A stretch of 64,000 bases of DNA, taken from Gnetum montanum (lineage: Eukaryota > Streptophyta > Gnetopsida > Gnetales > Gnetaceae). Positions 55,609-64,000 of the stretch are shown one piece after another; the first letter of the stretch is position 1, and each line of letters starts with the position of its first letter. The notes below the pieces were generated by a model. The model made no database searches. It was not told where the DNA came from and worked only from the letters and a program-made list of their open reading frames with translations. Position numbers and translations under genes: made by a program. Location: the NCBI GenBank assembly GCA_015680685.1, contig MNCI01005034.1:33057-97056 (forward strand), read 5' to 3'.

Positions 55609-58480
55609 ATGGCACCAAAGGAAAAGCACACAGAGGAAGTAAGATTGTCTCAACCAAGGGAGAAATGGCCTAGAATGAGAAGGGACCAATAACATGCCTA
55701 GGAAGAACTACTGGCAACCCACACCATTGGTTCTCTTAGGAAAGAGGTAGAGATGGAATCTATCTGACAAATTCCAGAACCAACAATAGCAATAAAACAC
55801 TCCCATCAGAATGATGCACTAGCACCATAAGCAAATCTAGAGGTAACCTTGATAGAGGCTTTCTTGAATCAAATCAAATCCAAGGAGGTTCAGAAAATAG
55901 TGCTCTAGGAGTTAATCTTTGGCCCATTCCTAGAGCAAACACCAAGAGAAGTACAGGGCTAGCTAAAGGCCTCTCCCATGTGGCCAATCATCACTTCCAT
56001 TAGGGAGTGGTACATGGGAGAGACATTCCTATTCTAGAATAATAGGCAAGCCAGATCAATAAGAAAAATGAAGGATGTCTTAATGTCCTACTCGATGTAG
56101 GCTATTACAAAAGTGCTTGGGTTGCTAGAGATAGTGGCAAGTCTTGCTAAGACCCTAATGCATGCGGATCCTAGCATCAAGAAAGAATGGATTCAATGGT
56201 GCTATGAAATCGACCACAAGGAGTTTGGCATGCTCACACTGATGAAGAGAATTCACTATAAGATTATGGCCTTTCACCTCAATCCCATGATGAGGCAAAG
56301 CAAAATCATTTCCTTCTCTACCCAAGCATGCATCACTCTAAGTGGAAGATTCCCCGTCAACCTTCCATAGCTAATCTATCTAGAGATAGAGAAGAATTTT
56401 ATAAAAATAAACATGGAAGGAAGGCACTTCCCTTTCCATGCCTCATTAAGAAACTTTATTGAAGGAGAGGAATAGCCCGTTACACCAATGATGTTGTCAA
56501 GCAGGTTCTAGCCACCAACTAGGTGAAAATGATGAAAGATAAGATGGCTACAATGACTATCCAAGCAAAGGAGCAGTGATCACCACCTCCAGCTGCCACT
56601 CAAACAACCATGCCAAACATTGCTGCAACTACTCAATAGTTGCGTAAATATAGAGAATTTCTCTTGAGTGAACAAGAGAAATGAGCAAGCATGAGTGGTG
56701 AGGACCCATCTATGTATAAACCAACAATGAGTCACCTTACTAAGGTGGCCTAAACAATTAGTTTAATAGGTCGAGGTGCATCCATCTTCTTAGCCCAAAG
56801 AATGTAGCTACCTACGAGGTTAAATTCAAGCACCAAAGAGGTCACAGTATCTCTCATAGAATAATAACCACTCCCAAAAATCTTTGGGAACACTATGACC
56901 TTATTAGTATGCTTGGAGGAGGATGAAGGGACAATAGTTTTGGTGATGCAGCACCAAGGGTAGGAGACTATAGTAGAAGTGATCACTAACCATATTGCTG
57001 AAAAACTCAATGCACTTGTTGCATCGATACTAGATGTCACTGCACTCAAAGATGTGCAGATGTCTGCAAGAACCACAAGTTGTAGAATAAATGCAGCATA
57101 ACATGAAGAACTTCTAGACTAACTAGTGGGAACTCAGCAACTACTTTTAAATGTCTTTGACCTTCTAAATAGTATTATAATAACCCAGTCAAAGTTGCTT
57201 GAGGCAAGGGGCAAGAACATCATATTGGAGAAAAAATTTGAAATAACCAAGGAGTGGAATGAACACTCGGTTGTGGAAGTTACCAAATTAAGGACCTAAA
57301 TATTGGCTGCATTCCTAATCCCAGCACTCACAAGAGGTGAAGCTATGGAATAGCTTCACACTAGACTAAAATGGGTTAAGGGTGCAATGGAGATGATGAT
57401 GTTCTATTGATCCTTGGTAGAGGCCACATAGCACAAGATTCAGAAGGCCTTAGATCAAACCCACCAGGAGAACATGCAACTAACCATAAAGAACTATCAC
57501 TTGTGAAATGTTGATATGCACAAGCAATAATTAATATATTTCATCCATCAACAATAGGAGCAACTGGCTAGAGCAAACATAGAACTAAGAAGATTAATAG
57601 TAGAAAGTAGGAATCTCTTCATGGAGGAGGTCTGTGCCCTTCACCAGAAAACTGTGATCGACGTAGCTACCTAGAAATTAGAGGCTTTAAAATTTGAGAG
57701 AGTCAAGGATCATTACAGAGAACAAGTCAGTCTAAAAAAGGAAGTAAATGAAAGACACATTTAATTGGCACAAGTAAAAGTGAACGAAACCCTCCAATAG
57801 CTTTAGCAGGGAAAAGAAGTGTGACAACCAATTGTTGATAGGATAGATGCCTATAACAAAGCAAAAATATGCATGAAGGAGCTACAAATTGAGGAGATGA
57901 CAAAATATATGGAGCTCGCCAATCTCTGCTATGCAAATCTAACCATGTTGACTATTGGATGGTCATAGTTAGAGCTTGAGAAACAAGTGGCTAGCTTGTA
58001 CTTGTTGTATGAGGCCAAGTTCAAGCATCACAATGACACCAAGCAAAAGCTTATGGTGGCAAATGCTAAACTCAAAGTTCTCAAGGCATGTTTCACTAAT
58101 CAACAATCAACTACCAAGAACCTAGCTAGGAGGATGAACAACTACTAAAAGTTGTAGGATGCAATTAGGACATTTGACATCGAACACAAATAGTTCGTTG
58201 CCTGGTTTGTTAATGTGAAGAAGATGTTCCCAATAATTCCCTTTCCATGGGATATCCCCATTCTAGTCCACATTGGTGATGTCATGTGGACTATGAATGA
58301 ACCCCAGAGCAAGGAGAAGAACATGAAGGCATTGCTAGATGCCTTTTTTCTTCCACCAGAGGTTTCAGCTATGGCAGGATAGCCATAACTGCCTCGACTA
58401 CCACACATGCCTGAAGCCAATGAAGGTCCTTTAGGACCTCAAGAGCCTTCATAGCCTAGGACTATCGAATATTCTTCATA
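55609..58480 (+). pseudogene. E3 ORF3: globular domain plus coiled coil
   Basis: Starts ATG at 55609: MAPKEKHTEEVRLSQPREKW. A globular region follows: WYMGETFLF, YSM.AITKVLGLLE, then open 56113-56370 with DPSIKKEWIQWCYEIDHKEF, MLTLMKRIHYKIMAFHLNPM and STQACITLSGRFPVNLP, matching E1 closely. A linker rich in Pro/Gln/Thr (56480-56700), then Gln/Glu/Lys heptad-like coiled coil to about 58190, and a C-terminal FPIIPFPWDIPILVHIGDVM segment. About 900 aa if uninterrupted. Many stops replace Gln or Trp codons. Conservation of domain order with E1 argues that it was a real protein; function unknown. Confidence 0.68.
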
Positions 58481-58697
58481 ACCTTCATACCATCAGTGGA
58501 TGTGCTATCAAATTTTTTGTGTAATCACATCATGGTGTTCAAATTTGTGTCATGAACATCATAATTTTTGTAATTTATTGATTCATACACTCAGGCACTC
58601 CATTTTGTCAAGTTAGTTTCTTATGTCAAGAGTCAGTCAATAATCCCATACCTTTCCAATTTTGTAAGGGAACTTGAGGAAAATTTTTCATTCAGTT
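58481..58697 (+). other. E3 region between ORF3 and PPT
   Basis: Non-coding, colinear with E1 27461-27707. Confidence 0.55.
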
Positions 58698-58706
58698 GTG
58701 GGGGTA
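58698..58706 (+). other. E3 polypurine tract
   Basis: GTGGGGGTA directly before TGATGAG of the 3' LTR. Confidence 0.8.
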
Positions 58707-59634
58707 TGATGAGTGTTAAAGTGTCACATCAATGGATCCCCATCGATCAGGCATTGTTTATGTGGTGTTGCCCCATTGACAAGGCCATGTCAATGTAGCA
58801 TTTGCTACATCTATGGGGCCTTGTTAATGTACTATTGTAGCAAAAATTATAAATATGAGCTCCCAGTCATGTTTATGAATAATTAAGTCATAGTAGTAGC
58901 AAAACTCTTATAGTTTGTTCATTTCAAAGTTAGAATATTTTCCCGAGTGCTTGCAGCAGGAGTCATTGAGTGTATAGATCTTTATTCGAGCATTATTATA
59001 CTTGAACCACACCAATTTGAATGGCAATAAAGATGAGCTTCTTGATAAACCTTGTACCATTCTGGATAATCTAAATGTTTTCTTCTTGCATTTAATGTTT
59101 CCAGTTATTTGTTCAATGTTTCTTAGTAATTAAGACAATTAAGTGATTAAGTAAGATAAGATAAATAAATTAAACACATAAGTATGACCGCTTCAAGCGT
59201 AAACATGTGTTTGCTTGATAATCCCAGTAGTGTTATTGCTTGGTGCACCTTGTAGTGTAGCACTTGGTAACCTATTAGTGGATACATGGGTTCAAGACGT
59301 GTACAAAAAGTGGAATCAGATGCTTATGTTAGGACTAGTTAGAGAACAGTTAATTAGTTGAACTAAATTAGTTATTAAATTACTTCATCTCTCTACTTTA
59401 AGCACCAAGAACATAAACCATAAAACAATAAAAATCATATGCCTCAATTACACTTAACCATATCATGTTCATCAAAACTGTAATTGGGAAGACAATGAAT
59501 GACCTTAGAGTAAGGTTCACTTCCTAAAAGACTAGTTAACTGAAAACTATAGAGTTTGCAAAATTTAACTGTATCGTGTGTGAACACTTTGTGATTTTTA
59601 TGGTTGGTCATAGGGGTACCTCGACCGCTCATCA
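58707..59634 (+). repeat. E3 3' LTR
   Basis: TGATGAG...CTCATCA, 928 bp, ending GGGGTACCTCGACCGCTCATCA-type text shared with all LTRs here. TATAAATA near 58848. Confidence 0.88.
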
Positions 59635-59639
59635 CCACA
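59635..59639. repeat. E3 target site duplication, right (CCACA)
   Basis: Exact partner of 36153-36157. Confidence 0.88.
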
Positions 59640-60892
59640 AAATTACTTAGCCTTTCTACAAGCTCTATTCCTCCTTACCAACTATTTCCTTCCAATAATG
59701 CCAGGTAATCTCCACTCCATGTTTTTCAATATGCCCTAACCTAGCAATGTACCCTCTTTTCCTATATACCCATCCAATTCAATTTCATTGGGTATACCTT
59801 ATCCTACTACATTAGGATTTATTCCATACATGTGTCCTCCTTTGACATCATCTTCCACCATTGCAACTCAACCTATACCTCATCTTCTTGGAATAGATCC
59901 ACATCTGATAGCACTACTCAATGTTATGATTTCCAAAGCATCAAAGATAAAGCAACTAAGACATTGGTCATGCATGGAAATTTTCCTATTTCCTTGGATT
60001 GGGTACTAAGCGATCCTATAAGCTCTCTTATTCCTTTGTCAATTTTACCCAAGGGAGTTTCGCTGCCATCTTGCACAAAGTATAATCATAAAACAAGAAA
60101 CCCCATAAATGATGTGGTTATGTTAAAAAAATGAATGCATGCTTCTAGTCCCTTACCCTCATATTATGTTGAGACACTTCTCAAACTCTTTTTCTAGAAG
60201 AGCTTTAGAATAGTATAGGTCCTTAGCACATGGATTTATCACCTCTCTAAAGCAACTTCTTACAACCTTTATTAAATGCTTTAAGTTTAATGTGCCTTAA
60301 AGAATAAGCATTATGTCTTTTATTACCATTAAGTAGGCTCCAAATGAGCCTATTGACAAAATGATCTCTCGATGGACAATGACATTAGTCAAGCTACCAT
60401 ATCATTTGGAGGAATGTAGTTTGCAAGACATCTTTGAAGCTACAATAATTGATTACATTTAGAAGAGAGTAACTTATCCCAAGCATCATTCTTTGATTCA
60501 TTCTTTCCTCGATACCATATACATTAAAGAAGCTAGTATTCAATGTAGTGACCATGCATTCCTATCAATTCGTAGCAAGGCTAATCAAGCTAAAAAATAA
60601 GACAAGGAATAACCAACCTCTCAAGGTGTTTCTTCTTTTTCTAAGGAACAAAACAACACTTCCTTAATTGTCTCATCTTCAACTTAGTAGTGCAGTCCTC
60701 AAAGGAGTACAGGATAGTACACCAAGATAATTATGAGGTGCTCCCTACTTTTGAACAATCTTCTTAGGGATGACAACCTTAAGAGTAAGCAAGTCTCTAA
60801 TCAAGAAAGGGCACACTACGATCACATATAGCTTATAGCCATGAATCCTTCTCAAAGATATTAACAGTGATTGTAAGGTGCCTAAGTGGTAT
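59640..60892 (+). pseudogene. Right piece of an old unidentified element
   Basis: Plus-strand open pieces 59788-60009 and 59832-60134 (IKDKATKTLVMHGNFPISLD) overlap in different frames. Downstream, between stops, MISRWTMTLVKLPYHLEECS and LQDIFEATIIDYI can be read up to about 60480, then a Ser-rich tail. It looks like a decayed gag-like or other transposon protein, not matching E0-E5. I cannot name the family. Confidence 0.4.
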
Positions 60893-61874
60893 TGATGAGT
60901 GGTGAGGTACCCCTACACTCAACCATACAAAATGAGCGTAGCACGTGCGATCTGGTCGGAACTCCACAAACTAAATGCCTAAACACCCCATGGAACACTT
61001 GGGGTTAATCATTCGTTGTCTTCCTAGACTTACTTGTTGTTGTCACGGTGTATGGTTAAGTAAGTCCGAGGTATATGATTTTTATATCTTTTATGGGTTT
61101 TTCTCCTATGCTAAAGGGTGAAGGGTTGAGAAATCTAACTAACTCTAACTAAGGACCTAAGTCTAAATTAACTACCGTCAGCATCCATTCCCACTTACCG
61201 TACACACCCTGAACTATGCAACTGTGGCTACCAAATGCTAATCATTACTGGGATTACCACACGTAACACACGTGCTCAAAGTGGTCGTACTAAGGCACTT
61301 AACTAGCCTAAACGTAATGAGAAGCCGATTCCTTGACTAGCCGTACACATCCGTAGATGATCGTAATCAAGTCGTACTCATTCCGCATTCTAGGAGTTGA
61401 GGGTGAGAGAGACTAATCACGATCAGTAGCTGATTCCTTGATTAGCCGTACACATTCATCAATGCTCGTAATCAAGTCGTACTCATGCCATGCTAATGCA
61501 GGTAATAAAGAATAGGTAAGAAATAATAGGTAATAAACCTATTCCATGCACTGCAAGGTTTATCCACAAAGCTTGTCTTTATTGCCGTACACAACTTCTG
61601 TTCAGGTACAAAGCTGCTTGAATAAAGATCCGTTCACTTGGGAACTCCTACTGCGAGCACATGGAAAATAATCTATCTCTGGAGTGATCAAATTTCCATA
61701 GTTTCCCTACTTCTAAACCAGGATGGAAAATAAGGGGAGTGTCGCCTCTTATTTATAGATTTGGCGACGGACCGTGATATCGTGTACGCGATATCGCAGG
61801 GGACAACGCGATATTGCAACGGCCGTGATATCCTGTACGCGATATCATGGTGCATGCAATATCATGTCTCATCA
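60893..61874 (-). repeat. E5 3' LTR with CpG-rich U3 palindromes
   Basis: TGATGAG...CTCATCA, 982 bp. Minus-strand TATAAATA at 61750-61757. Upstream of it, 61770-61860 holds four palindromic GATAT-type units, for example CGATATCGCGTACACGATAT on the minus strand. Also two copies of a GATTCCTTGACTAGCCGTAC block at 61328 and 61430. Confidence 0.85.
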
Positions 61875-61882
61875 TACCCCCA
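61875..61882 (-). other. E5 polypurine tract
   Basis: TACCCCCA on the plus strand, next to the 3' LTR. Confidence 0.78.
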
Positions 61883-62067
61883 TGACTGAATGAAAACTCA
61901 TCCTCGAGTTCCTTACAATAATATCAGGAAGGTATGGAATTATTGAGGGAAATGGAACTAATGGGATGACATGTGAATGGATCATTATTACAAGACTTGA
62001 CAAAACTGGTGTTCATGATAACAAAAGTGAACACCTTATTACAATGACATCAGGCCTTGGTTGGCAG

Positions 62068-62400
62068 CTATGAAAGAGAGAGAGAAATAAGTGTTGCTGC
62101 TGCCAACGCCAAGATTTCACCTTCATTGTCCATCCATAAGCGTGCCATCGATCTTACTCCTTGCATAGCTGCTTCAGCACTGCTCCATTCCAAGTGTTTG
62201 CTCCAGATCCAATCTGTTGTTGTATGATCGTCATCTGCACACACAACACAATCATATATTAGCAAGGGTAAATGAATCATCATGTAATTAATACCTTGCT
62301 TCGGTGTAGGTCCATTGGCTAGGTTGTGGTATGGCCGATATGGATCGGGAGATGTAGTAATGATGACTACCGAAGGTGTAGGGGTTAGGAAGAAAATCAA
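62068..62400 (-). other. E5 small 3' ORF with a possible 60-nt intron
   Basis: A 110-codon open frame (no ATG at its start) ends at TAG 62068-62070. Inside it, AAG|GTATTAATT (donor at 62294) and TGTTGTGTGTGCAG|ATG (acceptor at 62235) delimit 60 bases with a branch-like CTAAT. Removing them keeps frame: PTPKQ joins to DDDHTTTDW. Because the segment is itself open and a multiple of three, an intron is not proven. The C-terminal text is SAEAAMQGVRSMARLWMDNE. E4 has a decayed counterpart at 46010-46200. Product unknown. Confidence 0.4.
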
Positions 62401-63785
62401 AAAATTCTGGGCTAGGAGAAAACTGAAAAAATCAGGCCCTGTACCCCCATGACTAATCGCGAACCTCCGATAGCATTAGAATGGAGAAAGAAAAGGAGTA
62501 AGAAAGAGAGATAAAAAGGGACAACTATGACATCGATGAAATGGATGTCAAGATGGTAATGAACAAATAAAATTGATTGTAGAAATGTTAGGGGAAAGAA
62601 GTTAATAAATGCCCCAAATAGGAATGTCAGTGGGTCCTCCCCAAAGCAGGCTCATGCCTTTAATGCCCTAACAAACCCACATTCAAAGAGTCCGTAGGCT
62701 CTGGGAATGTCATCTGGAACAAGAGTTAAAGTCTTAACCACAAGCGTTTACCAAAAAGAAAACAATGCATCAAGAAAAATGTATACACTAATGATACAAC
62801 CGGCAATGAGGTGAACAATGGAGAGAAGGATGGAGAGAAGAGAATGGAATGGAATCCTAAGAACAAGGTGGTGTATAGCCCCTTGAGTGTTTCATGATTA
62901 ATGTGACTTGGCACACCTCATTCCAACTCCGGTCTCAAACCAACCACTTCCAGTGACTTCACATCAATGCATTCAGCTAAACCATCCACTTCGATCACAA
63001 GGATGCATCTCCAAAAAGCCACCACCATTCAAACGAAACAAAGGAGAGAATGGAAAGCGAGAAGGGACTTAGTTAGAGGGAACACTTTTGGTTCCATAAC
63101 CAATGCTTGTAGCCAAAATTTTATTTCATCTAAGGGGTGTGCTTTGAATTCTCACTTAATTTTTTTATTTTTTTTTGTGTTTTGTGTTTTTATGCGTGAG
63201 AACCACACAATGGAAAGACTTCTTATTTTGATTGTCTCAGCTTCTAATAGTTGGGTAACGTCAAAACGGTAAGAAAACTCAAGAAGAAAACATCCAAGCA
63301 CCCAAGAGAATGACCAACACAAAAGCATCAAGTTCCCTTGAAGTCACACCCTTTGCAATCCTTGAGTCCTTCCTTAGTTTGAGAAATGCCTAGTCACCGA
63401 TTCATTTAAGTTCTTATTAGAAGGGACTGTACATTTCCAAGCTAAGAGAAACCATAGAAATTGGTGGATGGATGGATGGATGAAGTGATCTCATTGCCTG
63501 CCATATCAAAAGAAACATACCTTAGTATCAACATTGTGACTTAAAGGTAAAAACAAAACATTAGCAATCAATATGAAAAAAGTTTATACCATCATTCTGA
63601 ACACTTATTATGGGACAAACTTACATGGTGGAACACACACACACACACAAAATGGAAAAAGTATAACGATGGTGTAAAACAAAAATTACAAAAGTTAAAG
63701 AAAGTTGTAAAACAAAAATTAGAAAAGTTAAAGAAATTTGTAAAACAAAAATGTGTAAAACAAAAATCGAAAAAGAACTCAGGGC
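62401..63785 (-). other. E5 3' spacer
   Basis: Homologous to E0 106-1186. Contains GTGGGTCCTCCCCAAAGCAG at 62631-62650, one hairpin module (63131-63221) and A-rich sequence with a (CA)n run at 63633-63650. No supported gene. Confidence 0.65.
63131..63221 (-). repeat. Hairpin module, E5 copy (single)
   Basis: TTCTCAC near 63149 pairs with GTGAGAA near 63196 around a T-rich loop; arms as in E0. Confidence 0.6.
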
Positions 63786-64000
63786 CACATATGATCAGCA
63801 TAGGTGGCCATCTCCCAAATGACTGAGTGGAAAGGGAGAGATCTGAAATAATGAGCGCCTATTTGAGTTTCTTAAAAGTGTCCAACTTCTCCCAATTAAT
63901 GATCTTAGATTGAGGGATGGAAGTTGGCGACGCTCATATTCTAGTGTGTCTATGCCTTCGTTGTTGGCATGGGTTTCCTCAGTTCGTTCCATGCATATTT
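63786..64000 (-). pseudogene. E5 integrase tail fused to PR-RT connector
   Basis: 63786-63857 matches E0 1190-1260 (end of integrase: LSHLGDGHLC); from 63858 on it matches E0 4108-4260 (connector: GIDTLEYERRQLPSLNL). The open piece at 63795-63992 runs across the join. About 2.8 kb present in E0 between these points is absent. Confidence 0.75.

Larger units (their letters stand above)
36158..59634 (+). mobile_element. E3: Athila/Tat-type element with third ORF, split by E4
   Basis: Plus strand, 36158-44854 plus 55090-59634, about 13.2 kb without E4. Same layout as E1. Exact 5-bp duplication CCACA. The 5' LTR is about 108 bp shorter than the 3' LTR, mainly through loss of the segment after TGTCGCAT. 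Integrase D, D(35)E spacing is kept but RT is mutated to DY. Confidence 0.9.
60893..64000 (-). mobile_element. E5: pol-deleted Athila/Tat-type element, runs off the right edge
   Basis: Minus strand: 3' LTR 60893-61874, PPT, an intron-like unit, spacer with one hairpin module, last part of integrase, then an abrupt join at about 63857 to the protease-RT connector. RT, RNase H and most of integrase are missing. Body nearly the same as E0. It keeps more CpG sites than the others, suggesting a younger age. The base block before it is GGTAT; the other duplication is outside. Confidence 0.8.

Noticed and set aside
55411-55695. Minus-strand ORF of 94 aa over the start of E3 ORF3
   Set aside because: No motif, not kept in E1, and antisense to ORF3.
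56113-56370. ORF3 as a host gene independent of the retroelement
   Set aside because: The same protein text lies at the same place in E1 and E3, between integrase and PPT, so it travels with the elements.

Overview
The window is a retrotransposon graveyard from a large, AT-rich plant nuclear genome. A gymnosperm, probably a conifer, is the best guess. This is inferred from very old, strongly diverged LTR pairs, deep nesting of elements, and only one clear host gene in 64 kb; nothing in the sequence names the species.

Almost everything belongs to one group of Ty3/gypsy elements of the Athila/Tat type. The signs are a primer binding site matching plant tRNA-Asp, LTRs bounded by TGATGAG...TCATCA, a pol order of protease, RT, RNase H and integrase, integrase wording of the type WGIDFMGP, and 3' space for an extra ORF. 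I label the copies E0 to E5. E0 (minus, about 106-8542, left end outside the window) is a mosaic. E2 (minus, 15618-35698) was split by E1 (plus, 16165-28633). E3 (plus, 36158-59634) was split by E4 (minus, 44855-55089). E5 (minus, 60893 to beyond the window) is a pol-deleted copy. All four complete insertions have 5-bp target duplications, exact or with one transition, so the nesting order can be read directly. E2 and E3 themselves sit in an older, unidentified coding relic whose pieces lie at about 14.6-15.6, 35.7-36.15 and 59.64-60.89 kb.

All gag and pol copies are broken. Many lesions are C-to-T or G-to-A transitions, as expected of methylated, silenced DNA: the RT catalytic pair is NN in E0 and DY in E3 but DD in E1 and E4; start codons, PBS and integrase aspartates are hit the same way. 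E2 and E5 have lost RT and integrase and could only have moved with help in trans.

The most unusual content is a third ORF (ORF3) between integrase and the 3' LTR of E1 and E3. It has an N-terminal globular domain followed by a long coiled coil, and in E3 it is preceded by a promoter-like block and an intron-like leader. E4 and E5 lack ORF3 and have a different, smaller 3' unit containing an intron-like 60-nt segment. Two alternative Gag N-terminal domains also divide the family.

The host island, 8.5-15.6 kb, holds an intact intronless mTERF-family gene (minus, 10707-11861) with two telo-box repeats upstream, a degenerate tRNA-Gly, a G-rich tract, a cluster of tRNA-derived SINE-like copies in inverted arrangement, a truncated LTR, and two diverged LTR-like direct repeats flanking the gene. 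Two single N bases (29939, 54289) are each flanked by the same 43-46 bp on both sides and look like assembly joins.
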